Source: Paenibacillus methanolicus
Lineage (GTDB): Bacteria > Bacillota > Bacilli > Paenibacillales > Paenibacillaceae
DNA: 64,000 nt
Assembly (NCBI RefSeq): GCF_008124765.1
Contig: NZ_VNHS01000018.1
Coordinates: 24,282-88,281, forward strand
Reading direction: 5' to 3'
Within the stretch, counting starts at the first letter, position 1; every line of letters starts with the position of its first letter. This document shows positions 52,903 to 62,217 of this stretch, one piece after another. The position numbers and the translations under genes were made by a program. A model generated the notes under the pieces. That model saw only the letters and a program-made list of their open reading frames with translations. It was not told where the DNA came from and ran no database searches.

Positions 52903-53393
52903 GCGTTGTGTTCTCCCATCCGTCCGGACAAAATGCTCAGCGCGTGGGGCAGCTGGTCCATGATCGCCATCAAATTCTCGTGCACGCCCTTGGGGCTGCC
53001 AGGCAAATTGATGATGAGCGAACGGCCGCGAATGCCGCAGACGCCGCGCGAGAGCATCGCCTGCCTCGTCCGCTGCATCGCGCCCATGCGCATCGCCTCC
53101 GCCAAGCCCGGCACCTCCCGGTCGATGACCTTCAGCGTAGCCTCCGGCGTCCAATCCCGCGGAGAAAGACCGGTTCCCCCCGTCGTAATGACGAGGTCGG
53201 CGCGGTAATAGTCGGCCATCTCAATAAGGGCGGCCATGATTTCGTCCTGCTCGTCGGGCACGATCCGGTAGTCGACGATATCGCCGCCGAGCTCTTCTTC
53301 CACCAGCTCGCGGATCACCTGTGCGCTCGTATCTTCCCGTTCACCCCGCGAGCCTTTGTCGCTCGCCGTCAGCAGCGCTACTTTCCAACGCAT
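52899..53393 (-). CDS. moaB: MoaB/MogA molybdopterin adenylyltransferase
   Basis: 164 residues with the MoCF fold: VALLTASDKGSRGEREDTS at the start, LVITTGGTGLSPRDWTPEAT and INLPGSPKGVHENL. Start 53393 fits GGGGAG. It adenylylates molybdopterin before molybdenum insertion. The stop overlaps the MoeA-like gene. About 30 bases separate it from moaC. Confidence 0.95.
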   Translation of the reverse strand: MRWKVALLTASDKGSRGEREDTSAQVIRELVEEELGGDIVDYRIVPDEQDEIMAALIEMADYYRADLVITTGGTGLSPRDWTPEATLKVIDREVPGLAEAMRMGAMQRTRQAMLSRGVCGIRGRSLIINLPGSPKGVHENLMAIMDQLPHALSILSGRMGEHNA

Positions 53394-53422
53394 ATGATGC
53401 TCTCCCCCTGTCGCTTCGAGAT

Positions 53423-53902
53423 TTAGCCGTTCGGCTGATGCGCATAGTCGCCGTTCTTGCCGCCGGTCTTCGACACCAGATGCGTCGGCCCGATGACCAT
53501 GTCCTTCTGCAGCGCCTTGCACATGTCGTAAACGGTAAGCGCCGCGGCGGAAACCGCGGTCAGCGCCTCCATTTCGACGCCCGTTTTGCCGGTGGTCTTC
53601 ACGGTTCCTTCTATATATAGCTCGCCTTCGCCGTTATCGCCGAACACCAGATTGATGCCCGTGAGCGGCAGCGGGTGGCACATCGGAATCCAATCGGACG
53701 TCTTCTTTGCCGCCATGATGCCCGCGACTTGGGCAACCGCCAGCACGTCCCCTTTGCCGATCGTGCCCGCCTTGATCCGCGACAGCGTGTCCGGATTCAT
53801 CGTCACGGTCGTGCGCGCCGTAGCCGTCCGGCTCGTAATCTCCTTATCGGAGACGTCGACCATCCGGGCGCGTCCTTGTTCGTTAAAATGGGTTAGCTCC
53901 AC
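53423..53902 (-). CDS. moaC: MoaC cyclic pyranopterin monophosphate synthase
   Basis: 159 residues starting at the GTG at 53902, which aligns with the family N terminus (ELTHFNEQGRARMVDVSDKE) and has GGGAG upstream; the longer frame is not supported. It has conserved TARTTVTM, KTSDWIPMCHPLPL, KTTGKTGVEMEALTAVS and KALQKDM. It converts the GTP-derived intermediate of MoaA to cPMP. It overlaps the cyclo-ligase gene by 10 bases. No moaA is in this window. Confidence 0.95.
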   Translation of the reverse strand: MELTHFNEQGRARMVDVSDKEITSRTATARTTVTMNPDTLSRIKAGTIGKGDVLAVAQVAGIMAAKKTSDWIPMCHPLPLTGINLVFGDNGEGELYIEGTVKTTGKTGVEMEALTAVSAAALTVYDMCKALQKDMVIGPTHLVSKTGGKNGDYAHQPNG

Positions 53903-54534
53903 GAGCACCCGCTCCCTTCCTTCGCATTGGGCGTAAACCTTCTTGTTCCGCATTCGGTCACGATCGCGTCCATCCGCGCGTCATGCGCTTCCATCGGGAC
54001 CGATTCGACCAGCTGCATGCCAAAGCCGAGTCCGATCCATGGCGGAATCGCCCTTCCCGACGAAGCCGCCGCCATCGCGATGCGCTCCCGGAACCTATCG
54101 TAGTATCCGCCCCCGTAGCCGAGCCTGCCGCCATCGCCGTCGAATGCCAGCCCCGGCACCACAACAGCTTGCGGCATCATCCTCGCGAGATCGACTCGAG
54201 CTGCCATCGCAGGATCCGGCTCCATGATGCCGTACGCGCCCGGAACCAGCATGTCCAAGCCCGAAATCGCGTATAGCTCCATCGACCGGTCCGCCGGGAT
54301 GCACCGGGGGACGATCACCGTCTTCCCGTTCTTGAATCCCCACTCGAGCAGCGGCGCCGTATCCAATTCGGAGCGGAACGCGACATAGGCCATAAACCGC
54401 TCCGCGCCGCATTCCTCCAGCAATCGCACGGCATGGGCGCATGCCGCTTCCGACCAGGCCGCGCGCTGCTCCGCCGGTATGCTTTTGCGCAGATCGGCCA
54501 GCCTCGCGCGTTCCGCCTTCTTCCATTCGTTCAT
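53893..54534 (-). CDS. 5-formyltetrahydrofolate cyclo-ligase
   Basis: 213 residues starting at 54534. It has the N-terminal RARLADLRKSIPAEQR, the substrate-binding FRSELDTAPLLEWG and the catalytic GLAFDGDGGRLGYGGGYYDRFRE segment. It converts 5-formyl-THF to methenyl-THF with ATP. It is the first gene of the moaC-moaB-MoeA-like unit and overlaps moaC, so it is probably co-transcribed. Confidence 0.93.
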   Translation of the reverse strand: MNEWKKAERARLADLRKSIPAEQRAAWSEAACAHAVRLLEECGAERFMAYVAFRSELDTAPLLEWGFKNGKTVIVPRCIPADRSMELYAISGLDMLVPGAYGIMEPDPAMAARVDLARMMPQAVVVPGLAFDGDGGRLGYGGGYYDRFRERIAMAAASSGRAIPPWIGLGFGMQLVESVPMEAHDARMDAIVTECGTRRFTPNAKEGSGCSWS

Positions 54535-54762
54535 CTTTCCCCGCCTAGCCGGCGTCGCCTCCCGAACGCAAGGCACGCCCTCTCCCTTTTGCACGCATTG
54601 TTTATTAAGTGTACCACTGTTGCCCATTTTTCGCCAATGGCCCGCAGGAGGGATTCCCCGGCGCCTCATCGCGCGCGACGGCGTTGTCGTTTCGCGGAAG
54701 ATTCGGTACACTTAAGGAAAATGCAAGCAAAACGCAAGCCAGATCCGGAGGTTTAAACGATC

Positions 54763-56706
54763 ATGCTTCTTCAAGTATCCGAAATATCCAAAAATTACGG
54801 CGCTCAGCCGATTTTATCAGGCATTACCTTTCAAATCCTTCCCCGCGAGCGCATCGGCCTCGTCGGCGTCAACGGCGCAGGCAAGTCGACGCTGCTCAAA
54901 ATCATCGCCGGCGAAATGTCGTATGATTCCGGCACCATCTATAAGGCGAAGGAAACGACAATCGGCTATCTCGCCCAAACGAGCGGCCTCCAATCGGAGC
55001 GGACGATCGAAGCGGAGATGCGCGCCGTCTTCGCCCATCTGATCGACATGGAACAGGAGCTCCGCGCGCTCGAGCAGCGGATCGCCGATCAGGCTCAATC
55101 CGGGCAGGACGCGACGGCTTACGAGGACATGCTGGACAAATACGCCAAGCTGTCCGATAGGTTCCGCGAGCAAGGCGGCTTCGAGATGGAGACGCGCATC
55201 CGCAGCGTTCTTCACGGCATGGGATTCGGTCATTTTCCGAAAGAAACGCTCGTCTCGACGCTCAGCGGCGGCCAGAAGACGCGGCTTGCGCTCGCCCGCA
55301 TCCTGCTGCAAGCGCCCGATCTGCTCATGCTCGACGAGCCGACCAACTATCTCGACATCCCGACGCTCACTTGGCTCGAAGATTATTTGCGCGGTTACTC
55401 CGGCGCGGTCCTCGTCGTCTCCCATGACCGGTATTTCCTAGACGCGGTCGTGCAGGCGATCGTCGAAATCGAACGCCACACCGCCAAGCGATATACCGGG
55501 AACTACAGCCGCTACATCGATCTGAAGGCGGCCGAATACGAGTCCCAAATGAAGCAATACGAGAAACAGCAAGATGAGATCGCCAAGCTGGAGGATTTTA
55601 TCCAGAAGAATATCGTGCGCGCTTCGACGACCAAACGCGCCCAGAGCAGACGTAAGGCGCTGGATCGGATGGATCGGCTCGACAAACCGATGGGCGACCT
55701 GAAGAAGGCGCATTTCTCGTTCGAAATCGAACGGCAGACCGGCAACGACGTCCTGGACGTCGGCAGTTTGTCGATTCAATTCCCCGAGAAGAAAGGCCCT
55801 CTCTTCAGCAACGTGTCGTTCCAGCTGAAGCGCGGCGAGCACGTCGCGCTCATCGGCCCGAACGGCATCGGCAAATCGACGCTGCTCAAGGCGCTCGTCG
55901 GCCAACAGCCGCATCAAGACGGCACGATCAAATGGGGCACCAACATCAAGCTTGGCTATTACGACCAAGAGCATACGGCGCTGAATCCGTCCAATACGGT
56001 GCTGGAAGAACTGTGGAGCGCCTATCCGGGTCTCGAGGAAGTGCGCATCCGCACCGTGCTCGGCAACTTCCTGTTCAGCGGCGAAGACGTGCTCAAGCGC
56101 GTCGGTTCGCTCAGCGGCGGGGAGAAAGCACGCGTCTCGCTGTCGAAATTGATGCTGGCCAAAGCAAACGTCCTTATTCTCGACGAACCGACCAACCATT
56201 TGGATCTATTCAGCAAGGAAGTACTGGAGGGCGCTCTGCTCGATTATGACGGCACGCTGCTATTCATTTCCCATGACCGTTACTTCCTGAACAAGATGGC
56301 CGAGCGCATTGTCGAACTCACGCCGCAGGGCACGGAGCATTTCCTGGGAAATTATGACGAAATGATTGAGAAAAAGCGTGAAATGGATGAGCTGCTTCAG
56401 GAATCGCTGTCGCAAACGGCGGCAACCCCGAAAAAAACCGTCGCTTCGCCGGAATCCGCCGCGCCTTCGTCGTATGAAGCCGACAAACAGGCGAAACGCG
56501 AGGAGCGCAGCCGCCAGCGCAAACAGGAGCAGCTCGAAGCCGATATCGCGCGCCTGGAGTCGGAAATCACTACGCTTGAGGAGCAGCTTGCCGATCCGGA
56601 CGTATTCAACGATTACGTGCGCATTCAAACGATTCAAACCGACATCGACACTCGGAAGACGCAACTGCAAGCAGCATACGACCAGTGGGAGGAACTTCTC
56701 GCATAA
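54763..56706 (+). CDS. ydiF: ABC-F family ribosome-associated ATPase (YdiF)
   Basis: 647 residues with two complete ATPase domains: Walker A GVNGAGKST (about 35) and GPNGIGKST (about 365), signatures LSGGQKT and LSGGEKA, Walker B MLDEPTNYLD and ILDEPTNHLD, and no membrane helices. A linker of about 70 residues, basic and helical, lies between the domains. A C-terminal acidic/basic coiled-coil tail (about 560-645) is typical of the YdiF/Uup group. It acts on ribosomes, not as a transporter. It is separated by a 1.3-kb interval from tsaD, as in B. subtilis (ydiF next to gcp/tsaD). Confidence 0.93.
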   Translation: MLLQVSEISKNYGAQPILSGITFQILPRERIGLVGVNGAGKSTLLKIIAGEMSYDSGTIYKAKETTIGYLAQTSGLQSERTIEAEMRAVFAHLIDMEQELRALEQRIADQAQSGQDATAYEDMLDKYAKLSDRFREQGGFEMETRIRSVLHGMGFGHFPKETLVSTLSGGQKTRLALARILLQAPDLLMLDEPTNYLDIPTLTWLEDYLRGYSGAVLVVSHDRYFLDAVVQAIVEIERHTAKRYTGNYSRYIDLKAAEYESQMKQYEKQQDEIAKLEDFIQKNIVRASTTKRAQSRRKALDRMDRLDKPMGDLKKAHFSFEIERQTGNDVLDVGSLSIQFPEKKGPLFSNVSFQLKRGEHVALIGPNGIGKSTLLKALVGQQPHQDGTIKWGTNIKLGYYDQEHTALNPSNTVLEELWSAYPGLEEVRIRTVLGNFLFSGEDVLKRVGSLSGGEKARVSLSKLMLAKANVLILDEPTNHLDLFSKEVLEGALLDYDGTLLFISHDRYFLNKMAERIVELTPQGTEHFLGNYDEMIEKKREMDELLQESLSQTAATPKKTVASPESAAPSSYEADKQAKREERSRQRKQEQLEADIARLESEITTLEEQLADPDVFNDYVRIQTIQTDIDTRKTQLQAAYDQWEELLA

Positions 56707-56747
56707 TGTCTCACGCGCAGGTCCCGACGCTTATCGATGAACAGTAA

Positions 56748-56787
56748 AAAAAACGCCGCCCGCGATCGACATGGACGGCGTTTTTTG
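56748..56787 (+). terminator. ydiF terminator
   Basis: AAACGCCG (56751-56758) pairs with CGGCGTTT (56776-56783) with an 18-base loop and six T. Confidence 0.85.
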
Positions 56788-57610
56788 ACGTGCAAAAGCA
56801 TGTGAGGAGCCGGAACGGCCGCCGACGGGATCGGATGATGCCGCTGGATATACGACGCCAACCGCTCTCCCTATGGCGTGGGGGCGAATAGAACGCAATA
56901 GCAATTCTATGCGTTGGCTTTATGAGTCAAGCTGGCTGGCGATCGGATCCTAATATTGCCTGGAGCCTCGTTATTCGTCGCGCCGTCAGGCGAATGATGC
57001 GTGAAGCTTGCAAGCGACTTGCGTGCCGGATTGTCGCTATTGGTCGTTCCGGTGGCGAATGTAGCGCTTGATTGAACATGCCCGCGATCGGCTCGCCGGT
57101 ATACGAATTGAGCTCTTCCGCGACTCTTGCGTCGCTCTTAGTCTGGATCGTTAGTTGAATTGAGCTGGATGACGACTTGAGCGTCGTTATTTGGTCGCGC
57201 CCATGGACGAATCGTGCTCGTTTGCGACCTAACCGAATGCAAAGAACGCGCCGTTTCCCTCAGGAGGGAGAGACAGCGTGTCTTTAACTAACCCGGGCGA
57301 AACCGACACAATACCGCGTCGTGTTTACCGGTTAAGCGGCAGCATATCCGCGAATTTCGAGCCCATGGTTGTTTTCATTTTAAACTCGGTTACTCCAGAC
57401 GATTGCTTACCCGATCCGAAGGTTAACATGTAAGCTTGCGACATCGCGTATCTTGAATCCCCCTAAATCATCCTCTTATGGCTGCGGCAAATTCGACAAA
57501 ACAACCCCATCATAAATGTCGAAAGTTTCAATGGCGCCATCTTCCGGGTAACGATTCTTCTCGCTATGCGCAGAATTAGTTTAGATGGCGAACAACGGCA
57601 TCTATCCCCG
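56788..57610. other. gene-free interval left of the DnaA-box cluster
   Basis: About 820 bases with no credible reading frame, terminator-like hairpin or known RNA. It is moderately GC-rich with frequent short inverted repeats. No mobile-element ends were recognised. Confidence 0.55.
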
Positions 57611-57883
57611 TTTTCCACAGACTTATCCACATCTTCACATGAATTGTTATGCAATTCTGGCTTGTACCGCGATTCCCTAGTGCTTGATTCCTAGCCGTTT
57701 TTTGGCGATTGATGCGATATCCAAAAGTTAAGCCGATTAATTACACCCATTATCCACATTATCCACAATTGGCCTGTGGGAAACTTATCCCCCCGTTGTT
57801 CACATTGGCGATGCCCGTCGTTGCCAGTTTTTTCACGCTTATGCACAGACATTCCTAAATTATGTGGATAACGTTGTGGATAA
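57611..57883. promoter_or_regulatory. DnaA-box cluster in the ydiF-tsaD interval
   Basis: Five perfect TTATCCACA boxes: three forward (57623-57631, 57750-57758, 57759-57767, the last two abutting) and two reverse (57863-57871, 57875-57883). Two one-mismatch boxes lie at 57611-57619 (TTTTCCACA) and 57839-57847 (TTATGCACA). This density is far above chance. From memory, the B. subtilis gcp-ydiF interval was reported as a stable DnaA-binding region outside oriC; the same neighbours flank this cluster. There is no dnaA gene here, so it is unlikely to be the chromosomal origin. Confidence 0.85.
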
Positions 57884-57930
57884 TGGTGGGGGCTCCGAAT
57901 TGGATCACGCCTGAGTGAATGCACAAGCGC

Positions 57931-57979
57931 AAAAAGCCCGCCGCAAGCGGGATTCATCCCCTTGCAGCGGGCTTTTTGG
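57931..57979. terminator. bidirectional terminator downstream of tsaD
   Basis: AAAAAGCCCGC (57931-57941) pairs with GCGGGCTTTTT (57967-57977) with a looped inner stem. T runs on both strands. It closes the tsaD operon and isolates the DnaA-box region. Confidence 0.88.
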
Positions 57980-58067
57980 TATCACCGTCAGACGGCGCCT
58001 TGAGTATCATCCCGGCGAGCCGGGTATCGGCTAACGATCGCTTGCGTCGCCTGCCGACCCGCAAGCG

Positions 58068-59096
58068 CTAGTCGCGAACCGACCAACCTTCGAGCGAGAA
58101 CGACGGCTCCGCTTTCATCTCGAGCGCCGTGAACTCTCCCTGCTTCCACTTCAAATGCGCGGCCGCGCCGATCATCGCCGCGTTGTCCGAACAGAGCGCC
58201 ATCGGCGGGGCGAGCAGCGGCACGCCCTCCGCTGCGCAGCGGTCCGCAAGCGCGGCGCGGAGGCCCCGATTGGCCGCTACGCCGCCGCAGAGCAGCAGCT
58301 GCCGTGCGCCTTCGGCATGAACGGCGCGCAGCGCCTTCGTGACCAGCACGTCGATGACCGACGCTTGGAACCCGCGCGCCAGCGCCGGCTTGTTCAGCTC
58401 CTGACCTTTCATTTTCGCCTGGTTGACGGCCGCCAAGACGGCGGATTTGAGCCCGCTGAAGCTAAAATCGTACGAATCCGGCTCCAACCATGCGCGCGGC
58501 AGCTCGATCTCGTCCTCCGCTTCCGCTGCGAGGCGATCTACGTGAGGACCGCCCGGATACGGGAATTGCAGCGCGCGCGCGACTTTGTCGTACGCCTCGC
58601 CGACCGCGTCGTCGCGCGTGCGCCCGATGATCCGGAATTGCCCTTCCCGCTCCAGCGCGACCAGCTCCGTATGGCCGCCCGACACGACGAGCGCGACGCT
58701 CGGGTAGACCAGTTCATGGACCAGCTGGTTCGCGTAGATATGACCGGCGATATGATGCGTGCCGATCAGCGGAATGTCGAGCGCCATCGCCAGCGTCTTG
58801 GCGGCCACGATGCCGACCAGCAGCGAGCCGACCAGCCCTGGCCCTTGCGTAACCGCGATCGCGGACAGGTCCCGAAGCTCGATGCCGACTTCGCGTACCG
58901 CCTGCTCCATAATAATCGTAATCGATTCGACATGCTGCCGAGACGCGATCTCCGGCACGACTCCGCCGAACTGCTCGTGCGTCTCAATCTGGCTGGAGAC
59001 GAGATTGACGAGCACTTCGCGGCCGCCGCGCACGATGGATACGCTCGTCTCGTCGCAGCTTGTCTCTATCGCTAGTATAAGTTCATTCGTCGTCAT
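58068..59096 (-). CDS. tsaD: tRNA N6-threonylcarbamoyladenosine transferase TsaD
   Basis: 342 residues starting at 59096. It has the ASKHA fold with metal site HHIAGHIYANQ, the LAIETSCDETS N terminus, VVSGGHTELV, and the LCGGVAANRGLR and CSDNAAMIGAAAH motifs. It transfers threonylcarbamoyl to A37 of ANN-decoding tRNAs with TsaB and TsaE. It overlaps rimI by 14 bases and is last in the thiL-tsaE-tsaB-rimI-tsaD operon. Confidence 0.97.
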   Translation of the reverse strand: MTTNELILAIETSCDETSVSIVRGGREVLVNLVSSQIETHEQFGGVVPEIASRQHVESITIIMEQAVREVGIELRDLSAIAVTQGPGLVGSLLVGIVAAKTLAMALDIPLIGTHHIAGHIYANQLVHELVYPSVALVVSGGHTELVALEREGQFRIIGRTRDDAVGEAYDKVARALQFPYPGGPHVDRLAAEAEDEIELPRAWLEPDSYDFSFSGLKSAVLAAVNQAKMKGQELNKPALARGFQASVIDVLVTKALRAVHAEGARQLLLCGGVAANRGLRAALADRCAAEGVPLLAPPMALCSDNAAMIGAAAHLKWKQGEFTALEMKAEPSFSLEGWSVRD

Positions 59097-59577
59097 GCAT
59101 GTCCCCGCCCTCATGTTCCAACTCCGCCCACATGATGAGGGCATCCTCTTGATTATCCGAATAATAGCCAGGACGAATACCCGAAGGCTCGAACCCCAAT
59201 TTGCGGTACAGCCGCTGCGCGACTTCGTTCGACACCCGAACTTCGAGCGTCATGCGGGCCGCGCCGAACATGACGGCCGTCCGCTGCAGTTCCGTCAGCA
59301 GCCGCTCGCCGAGCCCCTTGCCCCGGTAGTCGTCCCGGACGGCGATATTCGTAATATGCGCCTCGTCCATAATCGTCCACATGCCGCCATAGCCGATGAC
59401 TTCCTCTCCGTAGGCCATGACCATGTATCGGGCAAAATGGTTCTTGGTCAGTTCGTTCACGAACGCTTCGCTCGTCCAAGGACTCGTGAACGCTTCCTGC
59501 TCGATGGCCACGATCTGCGGAATGTCCTGCAGCTGCATCAGTCGAAAAACGAGCTTGTCTTCCTCGATCGCGTTCAC
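59083..59577 (-). CDS. rimI: RimI-like ribosomal-protein alanine acetyltransferase
   Basis: 164 residues, a GNAT enzyme with the RimI features: EQEAFTSPWTSEAF near the start, the acetyl-CoA loop RDDYRGKGLGERLL, and the LEVRVSNEVAQRLYRKLGFE motif. It acetylates N termini of ribosomal proteins (S18). It lies between tsaB and tsaD and overlaps both, as in B. subtilis. Confidence 0.93.
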   Translation of the reverse strand: MNAIEEDKLVFRLMQLQDIPQIVAIEQEAFTSPWTSEAFVNELTKNHFARYMVMAYGEEVIGYGGMWTIMDEAHITNIAVRDDYRGKGLGERLLTELQRTAVMFGAARMTLEVRVSNEVAQRLYRKLGFEPSGIRPGYYSDNQEDALIMWAELEHEGGDMHDDE

Positions 59578-60416
59578 TGCCCGCTCCCTCCTTCGGCCGC
59601 GGCCGCTTGCCGGCGCGCGCGGAGGTTAACCTCGGCTTCCGTCAGCTGCGTATAGTTCGGAATGAACGCGTGCACGTCGTCGGATTCGCCGGCATTCAGC
59701 CGTCTTAGCCCAAGCTCCGCGATCGCTTCGCCTTCCATATCGAATGGTACGAGCCGGCATGTCACGCCGCTCGCCCGAAGCAGTTCGCCCAATCGGAGCG
59801 CTTGCGTTTCATGCACCGTCAAATCGCCCGCGATCGTGATGACGGCGGGCCGATCGCCTTCCAGCGCCAGCTCCGCCAGCCGGTCGACCCAATCCGCCAT
59901 CAGCCGGTTGCCGTCCTCGGCCAATCGCGCCCATTCGCCCGTTGGCTCGTCCGCGAACAATGCCGTATACGCCTGACCTCGCCGCGCGTCCATGATCGGC
60001 ACGAACCACCGCGTCCCTGCAAGGCGTTCTTCCTCGCCGATCCCGCGCTCCTCCGCCCGGGAAGCCCCGAACGCGAGCGCCTCCAGCGAGGATATGCCGA
60101 CGAGCGGCTTATTCCACGTCCAAGCGAGCGTCTTGCCGAGCGTTACCGCGATGCGCATTCCCGTATAAGAGCCCGGCCCTTGCCCGACCGCGATACCGTC
60201 CAGCTCGTCCGCCCCGACGCCGTGCTCGGCGAGAAGCGTCTTCACGTGCGATACCGTGAAGACCGAGTGGTTCCGCTCCGCCATCGACCGGATGCTGCCG
60301 AGCACGCGGCCGCCCTTCACGAGCGCGCAAGCGAGCGCCGCCGTCGACGTATCGAGCGCCAGCACCGTTCTCCCTCCGCCCGCGTCCGTTATGGGCGATA
60401 AATTCGATTCTGTCAT
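59574..60416 (-). CDS. tsaB: TsaB, t6A complex scaffold
   Basis: 280 residues starting at 60416, overlapping tsaE by ATGA. The ASKHA-like N terminus (TVLALDTSTAALACAL, VGQGPGSYTGMRIAV) is typical, as is its lack of the catalytic metal site. It dimerises with TsaD. The C-terminal segment (PNYTQLTEAEVNLRAR) is conserved in Firmicutes. Confidence 0.95.
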   Translation of the reverse strand: MTESNLSPITDAGGGRTVLALDTSTAALACALVKGGRVLGSIRSMAERNHSVFTVSHVKTLLAEHGVGADELDGIAVGQGPGSYTGMRIAVTLGKTLAWTWNKPLVGISSLEALAFGASRAEERGIGEEERLAGTRWFVPIMDARRGQAYTALFADEPTGEWARLAEDGNRLMADWVDRLAELALEGDRPAVITIAGDLTVHETQALRLGELLRASGVTCRLVPFDMEGEAIAELGLRRLNAGESDDVHAFIPNYTQLTEAEVNLRARRQAAAAEGGSGQ

Positions 60417-60904
60417 TCCTTGTCCGCTCCCATCTCCGCTAGTTGGCCGCACCAACCCTCGTAGGGGGCGCCGATGCCCGTTAGCGTAATAAGCCGGGCT
60501 TCGTCCCCCAGGTGTTCGATGTAGACCTCGAGCCGTTCGTCCGGGAGGAGTTCCCGAATCAAGCTGGCCCACTCGACGATCGTCACGCCTTTGCCGAAAA
60601 AATACTCGTCCAGCCCCAAATCGTCCGCCTCCTCGACCGATAGCCGATAGACGTCCATATGATAAAAAGGCATGCGCTCGCCTTCGTATTCCTTAATGAT
60701 CGTAAAGGTCGGGCTGTTCACGACGCCCTGCACGCCGATCGCCTGCGCGAACGCTTGCGAGAACCGGGTCTTGCCCGCGCCCAAGTCGCCGTCGAGCGAC
60801 AACAGCGCCCCGGGCTCCGCCCAAGACGCGAGCAGCGCCGCCAGCCGGATCGTATCCGCTTCGGACGCCGCATGCCATACTACGGTATTCGTCATCTTCA
60901 TCAT
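60413..60904 (-). CDS. tsaE: TsaE, t6A complex ATPase
   Basis: 163 residues with the P-loop DGDLGAGKTRFSQAFA, the NSPTFTIIKEYEG segment, and the conserved FYHMDVYRLS and GVTIVEWAS motifs. It drives the TsaB-TsaD cycle by ATP hydrolysis. It lies 48 bases after thiL. Confidence 0.96.
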   Translation of the reverse strand: MMKMTNTVVWHAASEADTIRLAALLASWAEPGALLSLDGDLGAGKTRFSQAFAQAIGVQGVVNSPTFTIIKEYEGERMPFYHMDVYRLSVEEADDLGLDEYFFGKGVTIVEWASLIRELLPDERLEVYIEHLGDEARLITLTGIGAPYEGWCGQLAEMGADKE

Positions 60905-60952
60905 CCTTTTCGCTTCGGCGCGCCATATCCGAGGCCGCGGCCGCCTGCGTCG

Positions 60953-62026
60953 TTATCCGTTAAAATGATTATATCCGCGCTTGGCGATCTCGTCGCGCCG
61001 GCTCGCACTTCCGCCAGCGCCGCGATCGCGAATGAGCGCGACTCCGGCTGCGCCGGCTTCGGCATGGCCGATGACGTACATCGGCAGCCCTTCGGCCGCC
61101 AACGCCGCGCGCGCCGCCTCTGCGTCATCCGGCCGGATCGTGCCGAGCAGCACGTAGTCCTCGCCGCCGTAGAGCATCCACTCCAGCGGATCGACGCCGC
61201 GGCGATGCGCGTAAGCGGTCATGCTGCCGCTATACGGCAGCTGCGACTCGCGCAGCGCGAGGGTTACGCCCGAGGCCGCGGCGATCTCCCACGCCTCGCT
61301 CGCAAGCCCGTCGCTGACGTCGTTCAGCGACGTCACCGTGCCGCGCGAGGCGAGCAGCCGCGCCGCGCGCACGGACGGCAGCGGGCGGCGGTGCGCCGCG
61401 ACGAGCGCCGCCGTACCGTCCGCTTCCGCCGCGGCCAGCGGCACCGGTTGCCCGTCGCCCCGCCCGGCCGCGGCGAGCAGCCAATGCAGGCCGGCCCCGG
61501 ACATGCCGACGGGGCCGGTCACGAACACGGCGTCGCCGGGCGCTGCGCCCGCCCGGCTGATCGCCGCTCCGGCCTCGACGGTACCCGTCACCGTCACGGC
61601 CACGACCATATGCGCCGGCGACGACGTCGTGTCGCCGCCCACGATCGCGACGCCGTAATGATCGGCGCACGCGTACAGCCCGTCGTAGAGCCGCCCGACC
61701 CGCGCCGGCTCCCACGTCTTCGGCACGCTCACGGAGATAAGCGCGTGCCGGGGCACCCCGCCCATCGCCGCGATATCGCTCACGTTCGCGGCCAGCGCCT
61801 TCCAGCCGACGTCGGCATCGCCCATCGTCGCGTCGTTGAAGTGGACGGTCTCCACCATCGTGTCGACCGCCAGCAGCCACTGCGCCGCTCCGCCCGCCGC
61901 ATCCGGCGGCGTCTCCACGACGGCCGCGTCGTCGCCGATGCCGATCACGACGCCCTGCTCCCGCAGCAGCGCCGGCCGCTGCCGCTCTCCCGTCCATAAG
62001 CGGATTCTCGCAAACTCGTCCAGCAT
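60953..62026 (-). CDS. thiL: thiamine-monophosphate kinase
   Basis: 357 residues starting at 62026. It has the PurM/AIRS-like fold with GIGDDAAVV, VDTMVETVHF, VSDIAAMGG and NDVSDGLASE. It phosphorylates thiamine monophosphate to thiamine diphosphate with ATP. It is the first gene of the t6A operon, preceded by a sigma-A promoter and a leader hairpin. The product is longer than the B. subtilis homologue by about 30 residues, with extra Ala/Gly-rich loops. Confidence 0.95.
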   Translation of the reverse strand: MLDEFARIRLWTGERQRPALLREQGVVIGIGDDAAVVETPPDAAGGAAQWLLAVDTMVETVHFNDATMGDADVGWKALAANVSDIAAMGGVPRHALISVSVPKTWEPARVGRLYDGLYACADHYGVAIVGGDTTSSPAHMVVAVTVTGTVEAGAAISRAGAAPGDAVFVTGPVGMSGAGLHWLLAAAGRGDGQPVPLAAAEADGTAALVAAHRRPLPSVRAARLLASRGTVTSLNDVSDGLASEAWEIAAASGVTLALRESQLPYSGSMTAYAHRRGVDPLEWMLYGGEDYVLLGTIRPDDAEAARAALAAEGLPMYVIGHAEAGAAGVALIRDRGAGGSASRRDEIAKRGYNHFNG

Positions 62027-62136
62027 AGAAGCCCCCTGATCTTGATCCTTGGGCAGGTCCGCGGCCGATTGGTTCCCTGAATGCCGCCCTCTCCCGCGCG
62101 GCTTCCGCCCGTGAAAGGCGAACATGCCCCGCAATG

Positions 62137-62165
62137 AGAGAAGCGCCGGTTCGGCGCTTCTCTCC
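62137..62165 (-). other. hairpin in the thiL leader
   Basis: A nearly perfect stem, GAGAGAAGCGCCG with CGGCGCTTCTCTC. No T run follows on the minus strand, so it is not a simple terminator. It lies about 45 bases after the predicted transcription start. Confidence 0.55.
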
Positions 62166-62188
62166 TTCATGCCCTATTCGTTGACCTT

Positions 62189-62217
62189 ATTATATCGGTC
62201 CGCCCCATTAGCCGCAA
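62189..62217 (-). promoter_or_regulatory. thiL operon sigma-A promoter
   Basis: TTGCGG (62217-62212), a 17-base spacer and TATAAT (62194-62189) on the minus strand. The T run of the yitT terminator (62222-62215) overlaps its -35. Confidence 0.65.

Noticed and set aside
57463..57654. Minus-strand 63-residue ORF
   Set aside because: It overlaps DnaA boxes and has no ribosome binding site or family.
57611..57883. CRISPR array or chromosomal oriC
   Set aside because: The repeats are 9-base DnaA boxes in both orientations without spacers of fixed length, and dnaA/dnaN are not adjacent.
60659..61999. 446-residue plus-strand open frame opposite tsaE and thiL
   Set aside because: Arg-rich antisense frame with no recognisable domain.
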